This document shows, piece by piece, positions 13,001-22,890 of a DNA stretch of 64,000 nucleotides. The DNA comes from Nyssa sinensis (taxonomy: Eukaryota > Streptophyta > Magnoliopsida > Cornales > Nyssaceae). Both the position numbers and the translations under genes were made by a program. How positions within the stretch are numbered: position 1 is the stretch's first letter; each line of letters starts with the position of its first letter. The notes beneath the pieces are model-generated. The model did no database searches, had not been told where the DNA came from, and was given only the letters and a program-made list of their open reading frames with translations. The stretch is from assembly GCA_008638375.1 (NCBI GenBank), contig CM018036.1, forward strand, positions 3,074,001 to 3,138,000. The letters are read 5' to 3'.

Positions 13001-16000
13001 ACCCAACATAATCAGAAAATTACATGAAAAAATTAAAAAAATGTTCTCGACAATCTCACAGCACCTCATAATAACCGATGCATCACACATCAGGCAATGG
13101 AATGATCAGTGGCGGAATCATAAGCGGGGGGGGATGTGCAGGTATTAAGTTTAAGGGGATTCGTATGAATATATAAATAACTTTTTTTTTTTTTTGGGGG
13201 GGGGGGGTACTAATTTTTTTTAAATATATATAAAAAATAAAAATAATCCAGCATATATGAGTTGTGAAGCCCAAGCAGAATAGTGATCGTACCCAATTGA
13301 CTCTGGCTGCTTTTCAATTTTTCCGGAGTTGAGTCCTCAGTATTGATATCTGGTAGTGCAGAAGATACTGTTTTCTGTAGCATATCTTCAACCTGCATCT
13401 TTTCACAGTACATTAAAATCTACCATTCGGTATCAAGACTTTCATAACCTCTAAAATTATAGTACATCCACACGTAAAGAACCTTACATTCTCCTCCATT
13501 TCACGGGGTTCATATGTCTGAAAATCGGTACAAGGTCCATTTGAGTCCTCAATGTTGATATCAGGTTGTGTAGAAGATAACACTTCCTGTGGCATATCTT
13601 TAACCTGCATCGTGTCAGGAAATATCACAATCTGGGATTCAGTATCAAGAGTCAGAGTCCTCTAAAATTATTGAGCATCAACGTGTGTACAGAAACTTAC
13701 ATGCTCCTCCATTTCATCAGATCCCATACTCTGAACATCGGTACCAGTATTAGGCCTACTAACATTGTCGTGTATAAGCCTCTTGTCGATATCACTGCTC
13801 TTATTGTTATACTCAAGGACACTGCCACTTGACCTAACAGCAATACCAACAACGGGTCTGCTCGAGTTGTCCTCCGCAAACTTGTCAAATTGACGAAATC
13901 AAATCTCCTGCAATCACCTCTGTTGAACCCATATTTGCAATTGCAATATTATCTTTTTCAATTACGGGGGACTTCAACTTCTCAGAACCTGTTAAATCCT
14001 TCCTCAAATTAACCTGATCTGTTTGTTCATCATTGTGTTCAACAGGAGAACGATTTCTAACTGGAGATAAATCAACATCAAGAGCTGAGAATGGATCACT
14101 TGACAGATTTGACTTCAAAATACGCTTTTTCAATAAATATATTGAAGCAAATGGACTTTTTGGTGGGGTCGGTGAAGTTAGAGGAGGAACAGGGCTTTTC
14201 GCCACCTGTTTATGTGTTACGGGAGTTTTTATATCTTTTACCAAATTATGTACATCTGATAATGCCTTCCGAGGCTTTGACAATTTTGTTCCCAAAGCCA
14301 TAAAGTCATTCCTTCCATAATCATGCACATCAGGGAGGCATAACTTCTCCAGATCAATAGGTTTGATCTGCAAGCGCTCCTGCAAGAGAGATAATGCCCC
14401 ATCCCCATCTATATTTTCCCAATTATTAGACAGTAATTCATCCAAAAGCTCATTGACTCTGTTCTCGGTCTTTGCAATGGATCCTGTTCATAATAAAATG
14501 TGTTATCAGGTAAAACAATAAGAAAGGGCGCAAGCAAGCATGAGACTAAAGTACAAGAAAGAAGTCACAAATAATAATATTAAAAATAACAAAATAATAA
14601 TAAAAACAAAAACATCAAATTGAGATCAATTTGAAAAGAAAAAGGAATTGAGTCCGAAAACATTCACTCGCCAGCTAAGAGTGAAACTGCAAATGATAAT
14701 ACTAACAATAACATATCAAATTGAAATTGATATAAATTAAACCTTTTCTTTGAAAGCATTTACTAACCAGGCTAATTCCATTTCCTGTGATTCAACATTT
14801 GGATCAGTTGTCTCTTGCTGTGAAACATAATTAGATGGACATAGAATGTCCTGTTCCAATGTCTCTTGAGAGGATATAAGAGAATTATCATTTTCAGAAA
14901 TCCCGGATGGATAAAGATGCTTATAACTAACTGACTTCCTGGAATACAAAAAAAAGGGGGGGTTACATACCAAAAATTAAACATAAAGAAAAGAAAAACA
15001 TAAAATGGTGCTATAAAACATGTATTATTAGACGATGGATAATAAGAAATACTGATCATACCCTAAAATTCCTGGTCGCCGGCGTCTTGCAGGTCTGGGT
15101 AAATTGTAGTCATTTAAATCAGTTGTAATGCCACCTGTCTGTCTCTGTATTTCTTTTTTGGCATCTATAAACCAATTACAAAACAGAGTAAAAACAATGA
15201 GGCACCCGTACTTGTCCAAAAAAAAATCCAGAAAAATAAGAGAAGTAAGTTTTACTTTCAATCTTTTCATAGGCCAAGAAAAACTGCTCTGGGTCTTGTA
15301 GTCGATCAATGTCCAAACTAGGTTCCAAACTCACAGAAGGCTGACTGTAGAATGAAGTTATTACGTGGTTATATTTATACATTTTTTCTCAAAGAATACA
15401 GGTTGCGGAGAAAATTAAGCACTAGAGATTGAAGTTTTACCTTGAATTTGGCTTCAAAGAAAACCGAGCTCGTTTAAGGCCCAAACCTGGTCTTCGTTCT
15501 CTTAGATTTTCCTCACCATTTGGAACAACAGCTTCACTTTTGTTCTCAGGTGCTACAAAGCTGGCAAATTTGGAGTTCAGAAGTTCTGAACCACCATCTA
15601 TGATGACCTTTGCCTGATCTAAAAGCTTTTTTGGACTTCTTAATGCCTAACAATGCACAGAAACCATGATATTTGATCATTATCCTATAATTGAAGTGGT
15701 GTGTAGCACATGGTTTCCAAAAACAGATGTTTTCCACAAAATCACAAATCAACTCATTTGAAACTTAGTTTTTCACTTACTAAGAACCGATGATTTTTTT
15801 ATTAATTCTCTCTCCTCTCTGTCTAAATATTCCGCACAAGGCATAGAGATACAGCAACCCACACCTTCCTAACCCTCGGATGAAGGTAACTCCCATTTCA
15901 ACATTACACCAACCTTATCGTAATCCCCTCTATACCGAACAGAGAGAAAAATACACCAGAGCCCCCATTACAACAGCATGTGAAAAACAATCCACTCTGT

Positions 16001-17081
16001 CCCTTTGTGCATAGCGTTGGGAAAGGCAAAGTAAGGTTTTGAAACTTCAATTTTGAATAGACTGGAACTATAGAAAATTAAAATCTCGGTACAACTAAGC
16101 CCAATATAACCACTGGCTTAGTATTAGAAGTTACTTGCTTTCTGGAAACGAAGACAATAGCAAACAAAAGATTCAAGATATCTCTTTACTTTCCATATGT
16201 TCTCTTAGCAATTAAATGGAGTGCATAAGAATATTAAAAGTGCTGTTTTCATCAGTCAAAAATTGTACAATGCCGGTGTAATATTACTAACCAATATAAT
16301 TTTACAAAAGTACTCATGCAATTGACTTAAGATTAAGTTTTCATTCATCTGCAAATGCCATGAAAACCCTGAAATACAACCCTAATCTAATTAAAGAGAT
16401 ATCTGGCACGTGGTCACCACTCCCAACCAAAATAGGATAAACTCAAATACAACTCATTTCAATCTCATGTTTTACCAAAAGAGATGGTTTCTCGGTAATT
16501 CTCATGTTTAATTGCTGATATAGAGCATGAATACATCGGAGTAAATCAATTAGCCCAAATTGATAAGTGGTCAAACAAAACAAAACAAAACACGGGTGTT
16601 TTGTGTGCGTCTATGTTTGCATGTATCGTGCGTGCACGTATATGTAGATAGAAATACGCAAACCATGGCCACACTAACCTCGCACAGATGTTAAAGTTCA
16701 TCAGTTAACGGAAGTATCTACAGCTCAAACCAAAAATTACGCAAATTAGACAGAAAACGAGTTCAAATTGCCAAAATGCCTCTTTATTGTGCAGATTATC
16801 ACCCTGTCAGTAGACATGTATGAATGTATGTGTAATTACCTCAAAAGACCTAGATATAGAGCTAGGAATGCTACAATAGATAACAGAAATCAATGTTAGG
16901 GATCAAAGGAAATCGAGGAACCTACCATTGATTTCATGTAATTGTGGATAGATTCGATGTCGTCGGGGTCATTGGACTTTGGGGCATTCATTGAATCCCT
17001 AAATGTTCGAGGGAACAAAGATAGACCGGAGTGGTCGTGAAGCGGATCCACCAGATCGGAGCTGTGACTTTCGTTCGCCAT
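1035..17081 (-). CDS. CENPC: Centromere protein C (CENP-C), 13 coding exons
   Basis: CENP-C is the inner-kinetochore protein that binds CENH3 nucleosomes and recruits outer kinetochore proteins. The exons I traced by GT-AG borders and phase are 17081-16926, 15646-15441, 15344-15256, 15164-15062, 14938-14743, 14469-13966, 13880-13701, 13604-13488, 13392-13293, 7000-6939, 5768-5660, 5572-5465 and 1162-1035. They total 2058 nt, about 685 residues, close to Arabidopsis CENP-C as I recall it. The N terminus has the plant-typical GLSLFPRTF; exon 2 ends with an RERRPGL block. The CENP-C motif ([16 protein letters not shown], about residues 621-636) is in exon 12. The last exon carries TTVIGVKY and [17 protein letters not shown], matching the plant C terminus. 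Start ATG at 17081-17079, stop TGA at 1037-1035. The 85-nt intron 6 (13965-13881) is my least certain junction: reading straight through hits a stop at 13887-13885. Exons 8 and 9 are products of a tandem duplication. Introns 9 and 12 are long and filled with repeats. Confidence 0.93.
1507..1675 (-). repeat. Two copies of an Au-SINE/RTE-tail-like motif
   Basis: Two similar stretches of about 60 bp, at about 1507-1573 and 1608-1675, both read aaNcc-ttNatccca-aNaacttgggNggNc-actgcatg-attt. This resembles, in reverse, the 3' tail known from plant Au SINEs (CCCAACTNGTTGGGG...CATG). They lie in intron 12 of CENP-C. The identification is from memory of the family consensus. Confidence 0.35.
3285..3880 (-). 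pseudogene. Leucine-rich-repeat protein fragment, frameshifted
   Basis: In intron 12 of CENP-C, on the same strand as the gene, three overlapping frames each carry leucine-rich-repeat-like sequence. One frame (3731-3432) reads [15 protein letters not shown] followed by [20 protein letters not shown] second (3457-3254) has a consensus repeat, [13 protein letters not shown], then [13 protein letters not shown] third contains NLIGCFP. The family signature alternates between frames, so at least two frame shifts have accumulated. No signal peptide, transmembrane segment or kinase domain is present. It looks like a decayed fragment of an LRR receptor-like or PGIP-like gene; the parent is not identified. 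Confidence 0.55.
7975..8702 (+). mobile_element. LINE (L1-type) internal fragment
   Basis: In intron 9 of CENP-C, antisense to the gene. The plus strand encodes a broken segment between the reverse transcriptase and the zf-RVT region of plant L1 elements: [15 protein letters not shown], then after frame breaks [42 protein letters not shown] and RVKFWG. The element is truncated at both ends; no poly(A) tail or target duplication is visible. It overlaps in content with the LINE at 9800-11632, so the two come from separate insertions. Confidence 0.8.
8932..9267. mobile_element. MITE-like element with terminal inverted repeats
   Basis: The left end reads ggctccgattggatggatga and the reverse complement of the right end reads gcttcgtttggatggatga. 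Both continue into atttg, giving about 25 bp of inverted repeat bounding about 336 bp without coding capacity. Flanking bases (ttgaaacta on the left, tcgaagtaa on the right) are only a weak candidate for an 8-9 bp target duplication. This is most like a hAT-type MITE. It sits in intron 9 of CENP-C. Confidence 0.5.
9300..9480. repeat. Degenerate gagctt/ttcg-rich interspersed repeat
   Basis: Alternating gagctt, aagctt, ttcgagc and acaagtc words match the style of the stretch at 62480-62830. These look like decayed copies of one family of common plant dispersed repeats. There are no coding features. Confidence 0.3.
9527..9700 (-). mobile_element. 5'-truncated LINE 3' tail
   Basis: A T-run followed by ataagtaaatataatttgta then aaaagaacgcccgaagg is the reverse complement of the 3' end typical of the L1 LINEs in this window (compare 34240, 38511 and 44094, all T-run plus gat(t)a(a)gta). 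A poly-G run follows. The extent to the right is uncertain. Confidence 0.5.
9800..11632 (+). mobile_element. LINE (L1-type), 5'-truncated and mutated
   Basis: The plus strand encodes the C-terminal half of a plant L1 polyprotein. It has the reverse transcriptase block [17 protein letters not shown], a catalytic region reading SHLLFAAS where active copies have FADD, a thumb region (IHLVG...[10 protein letters not shown]...ALWRNIIVS) and the zf-RVT cysteines and histidines ([18 protein letters not shown], 11200-11257). It ends in a typical 3' UTR and an A-rich tail near 11620. Several stop codons and frame shifts separate the blocks, so it is dead. The 5' end falls inside the RT domain. It lies in intron 9 of CENP-C, opposite to the gene. 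Confidence 0.88.
13331..13744 (-). repeat. 212-bp tandem duplication within CENP-C
   Basis: Copy A (about 13744-13545) and copy B (about 13531-13331) each contain the 3' part of one exon, an intron and the 5' part of the next exon, with a period of 212-213 bp. Exon 7 ends [14 protein letters not shown] and exon 8 ends [14 protein letters not shown]. Exon 8 starts [20 protein letters not shown] and exon 9 starts [20 protein letters not shown]. Splice sites and reading phase are conserved in both copies, so the duplication added one in-phase 39-codon exon. Confidence 0.85.
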
Positions 17082-20000
17082 CTTTCATGACAGAGTTTAG
17101 ATTGAACCCTAGAGAGAGTTGGCAGATCGAGACTCCGTATTTTCGAAAAGGAGAATGAGCGGGAGTGACTATCTAATTGAATTGAGTGAGAACGGGTTTG
17201 GTCTTAGCCACGTATATGCCCTTATTCTGACGGCGTTTTGACGGCGTCTTCTATCTACTGGTAGGAGCACTTCATTTTGTTCCAAGATAGAGAAAAATCA
17301 TCATTTTACGCTCTTGCAACTAATTTTTTTCCCTTTTTTTTTTCTTTTTCTTTTTTAAGTATAACTTCATTTACGCGCATTAAATAAAATTTTTACACCG
17401 TTTCATATATTTACATAATAACTTTGGTGATAATCATATCATCTGAAATTAATTACATTTTTATTTTAAATTCTTTACCCCTATTATGCACACATAAGTA
17501 GTAAATAAATTTTTCTCTCTTGTTATTGAATATAATACATACATATATATATATATATTATTGTCGATAATCAGTTTGTGCACACATAAATAAAGTCCTC
17601 GTTGTTGTGTAAAAATTATATATATATATATATGTTTTAAATAATCAGTTTGTAAAATTAATTATAGCACAATATCATCACATGATCAGTTTAATATTTT
17701 AATTAAATATCATGCAAAAAATATTATAATATCAACACTAATTAGATGTGCTCTTTGTACTTTCTTTCTTTTCTTATAAAGAGCCGATCATTTAAGAAAA
17801 TTACCTACTTACCACTTAAATTAATACACTTTAAAAAAAATTAAGAAATAATTACATTGACTCACTAATAATTATATTGATTTTTCTTGTAATTTTAAAA
17901 ATTACATTGACCTTTTGTTTTACGGACAATAAACATATTTTGTTCTCTGTATAAAATTCGTCATTGGTGGTGTTAAGATTTTATAAATTATGACTTGCGA
18001 GGTTAGTATAATATAAAAAATCAAACATGATGTCTTTGTAATTGTCGTATATCATGAGAGATATTATTGTAATTATTTCAATTTTTTAAATTAAAAATAA
18101 TGATAATTTCAGTGAATTTACTTTATAAGTTACAAGTTTCATAGGAAGAGCGAATGGCAATATCATATCAAATTGGGAAGTGGCAATATTATTTATAAAT
18201 TGATTATTGAGTGCTTAATATATAGAGTTAATTATTATTAAGTCATTAAGAATAAATGTATACAAGGTAAAATATTATAACTTCAAAAGTCTTTGACTTT
18301 TTAGGTTGTCTAAATCAAGTCCAGTACTATTGACACAACATCGTTATTATTTCTTAAAGATAGTTTTACCCATGTTATTATACAATCTCGCAATGGCTCA
18401 CACTATTGTAAAGTACAATAATCGGACCATGAAGGTATGTTTGATTTTTGCACATCTCACCGCCAAAAGCTACCATCATTGCCACCCATTTCTCCACCGC
18501 CACTGACCATTCTCAACCACCTCTCACCGCGTACCTCTCCTCATTTGTCAAAGGAAAATGCACCTAAAATGTATAGAATCCTTCTCTTTCTCTCTACACT
18601 TTCTCTAACAATATATTTGTAGTACACGCGCTTTATTTCTCTCCTCATTTGCTATTCTTTTATTGTCTTTCTCTTCCTTATAATGTAAACATAAAAAGGC
18701 TACAAAAATCAGCAATGTGTCTTCAAATTAAACTCAAGAGATTCAATACATGGCTTTGTGTAGTTCTATCTGTATGTTCTTTATCTACCTTACTTTAATC
18801 ACGAGCTTATGTTTTGCTAAGGATCCATTTGTTAACTACGGCTTTGAGGTCTCTTACATTACTACTACTCATTTTGGTGTCCCTCAACAAATTTGCTCTT
18901 CATATTTCTCAACGTTTGCTTTGTAAGATTTATTCATGTGAGGGAATTTCATGATTATTTTGGGGCATTGGTTTTAAATTTTTTTAAAAATATGCGTGAC
19001 TTTAGATTCAGGTATGTATAATGAGTTTTAATACGACGGCATTCGTTGCCATCAAAACTCACCCTCTTTATGAACATTTGGGTTGAGTACTAGATGTTCA
19101 TATTATAACCATTGGCACTAAAACAACATTAGAAGATGTAAAGATCGCATGTAAGAATCAACTAGTTTTAACATCATACATTAATAAATCAACTTTAGCA
19201 TATGTCAATATTTGAGGAACGACTTTGACTTCTTGAATTATTGTTTGTGAAAATTGTAGCAATATTACAGGTTTGTGCGGTGGTGATGTAGTGATGTACT
19301 ATTTAAAATGCATGTAATTTGTGTTGTTTTTTACCAAAAAAATAAATAAAAATCTATTTGGCACACAGAGTTATTCATCTGTTGGTTGTTGTTAAGGAAA
19401 TTTTTTACTTTGTTTATGTCTTTTATTATAACTTTTGATCACGCATCAAAGTCTTGAATTGAGATTAATGATGCCATTTGAGAACAAGGAAAAGGTTGAT
19501 AAATTGTTGCTGAGGCAAGCAAGCATTTTTTATATGACAGATGTAAAATTTTATCTATTAATGTATGGATGTTTGATTTTTTTTGATTCCTCCCTTTACT
19601 TTTAACTTGTTTTCTATTTTGATATTGTTAGAAATATAGAGTATATATCAATATTTTAGTTTAGTAAAACAAAAATTAAATAGAACAGGATCCAAATTTG
19701 AAATACAGACAATCAAAATATAACAATATTATACTTAATTAAAACAACAGAATTAATTCAATGTAATTAAAACTGAACCTGGTAGCAGTTGCAGAATACA
19801 GAAGAGGATTTGCAGAATACAGAAACTGCGATGGTTCAAGTCTTGTGTTGGACATAATTTCTTTAAAACAATTTATTGCCCTCACAGTGGTGCTTACGAG
19901 TATTCGGCAATATGTCTTACAGGATAAAATGATCTCACAAACACAAAAGGAAGCACTACCAATGGTTGTCTGTCGAACCAAAACTTATGCAGAACTCTCT

Positions 20001-20177
20001 CTTAAAGATGATATGCAAAGTGAATTAATTGAATGTAGAATGCTTGTGATCGTGTCATATTTATAGACTCGTTCGTGACTGTTTGGTACAAGCATGAAGC
20101 TCGGGGCGTGTCTGTTCATGGCGAACAGACACAGTCGCATCTGTGGAGAAGATGCTCATTCAATCAAACAACGCTTC

Positions 20178-20290
20178 CAAAACGACAACGTTTTAGACTC
20201 CCAACGGTAACCATACGCATGTCGCAAAACGACAACGTTTCAGAATCCCAATGGTAATCTTAAACGTATGTTCAAAACGACTGTGTTTTA
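20178..20290 (+). repeat. 47-bp tandem repeat, about 2.4 copies
   Basis: The word caaaacgac recurs at 20178, 20225 and 20272, an exact 47-bp period. The first two copies continue aacgttt(t/c)aga then tccca-(a/c)ggtaa. The third is more diverged and partial. It lies about 2.6 kb upstream of NAA15. Confidence 0.75.
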
Positions 20291-22799
20291 GGTTTGTAAA
20301 ATTTTAAATAAATTTTTTCTAAAAAGATATATATACAGCAAGCCCAAGCCTGGTTCGGTGTGGGGCGGGGCGGCGCGCACGCATGTGTGGTGAACCAAGC
20401 ATATGCTAGGTCCTCCCCTTTCCACAAATTGGGGTACCCCTTGGGGCCCAAACCCCACTCCAAGGTAGGTATATATATACTATTTAAAAATCTTATACCC
20501 ATCCTATGCGGGACACAAGCTTTTACTCAAGTTTTAAGCTTTTGTTACCATTTCCAAACGGTGATGTTTAGAGGCAATTTTTCATTCACACCTTAATGGT
20601 TTTGAGCAATCTAATATATAATATTAATCTCCTCATGAAGGATAACACATTCTCATCTGGACCTACCAAAATTAATTTATGGGGCCGACTTTAATTTTAG
20701 ATAAAAGGTAGCTAATTTAATATGCTCAAACCCATTTTTTCAACAAATACTGGGCATGACTCTATTACAAATTATGTTTCGTTCTATTAATAAAATTATA
20801 CTTCACAAAAAAAAGATTGTTTAATTTGGATAGATAAATTTATTGGTCCGTAGATTAAATAAATTCCTATTATATAGACTAATTGCATCGTCTAAGTATT
20901 TATTTAAAAAAAAATTAATATGTAATGTGGATATTTTTTGGATAAATCTTGGTTTTTGGAGTCAAAATATAAATTTTTTATAACAATCGAATTTATATGT
21001 CGTAAGTTATTTAATTTATAAGTTAAAAAAAGACGATGACATGGCAATTCATATGAGGAGTGAATACTGTTTTACCGTGTTATTATATGGAGAGATATTT
21101 TATCAGTAAAAAAAAATGAGAGACTTATTGAGTTACAGTGTTTTTAATTGTACTTTAACTTAATAAAACACTTTATGAATAACCAATTACCGATTCTCCC
21201 AATTTTTCATTCTCAAATTAAAAAGATTTAACAAACTCGATAGATTTACAACTTTATAAAAACAAGCATGACATGAATAATTATAATTGGTTTGATACGC
21301 GTAAAGCCATGCTTATAATATATAATTATATACCATTAACCGACTTAGGAAATAAAAAACCAACAAAAATAAAAATAATAATGAGTAATCCGCGAGAATT
21401 GCTCCACTTCATCACAGGGTTGGAAAAAAGGGAGGTTGTTGCCTTATTAGTATTGTTTAAGCTATATGACTAAGAGAAATGATATAGCTTGAGCTAATTA
21501 AACTCACAATTTTAACCTTCTTGTTCTTCAATAGAAAGGGAAAAAAATTGATGGTTATTATATTATAAAGATAACTCAACTAACTAAACTCAATAAAGTT
21601 TTAGTTCAACTATTTAAAGTTGGTTATATATTTCTTTATTACGATAAAAAATAAAGCTTAACAAAAAAAGATTTCACAATAAAATAGAATTTTTGGTATA
21701 ATTCATAATTTGGGAGTCAAAATAAATTAATGTACATGTTGGAACTTGAGAGATTAAGGTTTATTTGGTTAGGTTTTCAAACGCAGATTTTGAATTTCAA
21801 AAAGCGGGATACATGTTTGATAAGCTATTAATTTTATTTTTTTAATTTTTTATAATTTAGATTATCATATTCAAATGTATTTTCACTGTTTTTTAAAAAA
21901 TAATTACAAAATTTGTAGAAAATTTTTCAAAAAATTATAAATGAATCACTATCCAAGTGCAACTTAAGAATAGTACCCTTTTAGAGGATTTATTGAAAAG
22001 TAGTAAAGATTTGTTTGGTTTGAGAATTTTGTTTGGGAGAAGGAAAGGGACATTAAAAATTTAAAAATATGAATGAAAATTAAGAAAAAATGAATGAAAA
22101 ATTACATGTGAATTATAAGTTTCTCCATTACTTTTTATTATATTTATTTCTTCCCAAATTTCAATTATAACCAAATTGAAAATGAATAAGCATTTTATCA
22201 TACTCACTAAATTTACAAATTAAATAGAGCTTAAAGTTTCATTTAAATTTTATTTATTGGACGAAAAATAAACAACAAAATTACTTTAATTTCAAAAGAT
22301 TTAAATATTTACAGAAATTTGTTGCAAACGTGAATAAAAGCCTCGTTCATTGACCAAACATATTTTGATTCAAGTAAAATAATATAATTAGTTGGTCTTA
22401 GGATGTTAAGTTCATCCAAATTAATGATTTGGATTTTAAAATGAGATTTTATCATTGAAACAAGTATTAATAAAAGTTTTATCTTTTAATTCATCACTTG
22501 AACATTACTCAATATTTACAATATAAAAAATAACAGTCATAGTCACTCTTAAACAATATTTATATACCATAATCCATTATTAAATATTCATTTAGCATTA
22601 ATTAATTTTTAAAATCAATTATTTAAAATATGAAGCTCTCAAAAAGGTCTCTTACTGAAATTTAAAAAAATCGGTTGCTTGCTGCCAACAATTTGTAAAT
22701 TACGCATACACCCCTCCCTGATTGTTTTGCATCGGCCTACTTTGCTTGTTTCTTGTTCTCAGTAGGGTTGCAGCAGATAAACGCCATCACTCTATAATT

Positions 22800-22890
22800 C
22801 TCTCATCGCGCAGCCCTTAAAAAGCCCAACCCATATAACTCAATCTCTTATTTCGTCACCCCTCTCTGTCTCTCACCTCTGTCTGCAACA
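22800..22890 (+). promoter_or_regulatory. NAA15 5' UTR and proximal promoter
   Basis: The 90 bases before the ATG include a CT-rich leader (tctctgtctctcacctctgt), common in plant 5' UTRs. There is also an AGCCCA word at 22823-22828, the reverse of the TGGGCT site II element often found upstream of plant housekeeping genes. The transcription start is not visible from sequence alone. Confidence 0.35.

Larger units (their letters stand above)
17082..22890. other. Spacer between divergent CENP-C and NAA15
   Basis: This 5.8-kb AT-rich stretch lies between two divergently transcribed genes. The CENP-C 5' UTR and promoter should occupy the first few hundred bases above 17081. I found no clear TATA box or consensus E2F site there. 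TA microsatellites occur near 17540-17560 and 17615-17632. A 47-bp tandem repeat lies at 20178-20290. Open frames in 18300-18620, 19739-20260 and 20270-20600 show no motif, homology or splice context. Confidence 0.6.

Noticed and set aside
14033..14320. Plus-strand open frame of 95 codons
   Set aside because: It is the antisense shadow of CENP-C exon 6, whose minus-strand frame matches the family.
18306..18622. Two overlapping plus-strand frames with Pro/His-rich stretch
   Set aside because: Short, no start context or homology, and no neighbouring exons; not supported as a gene.
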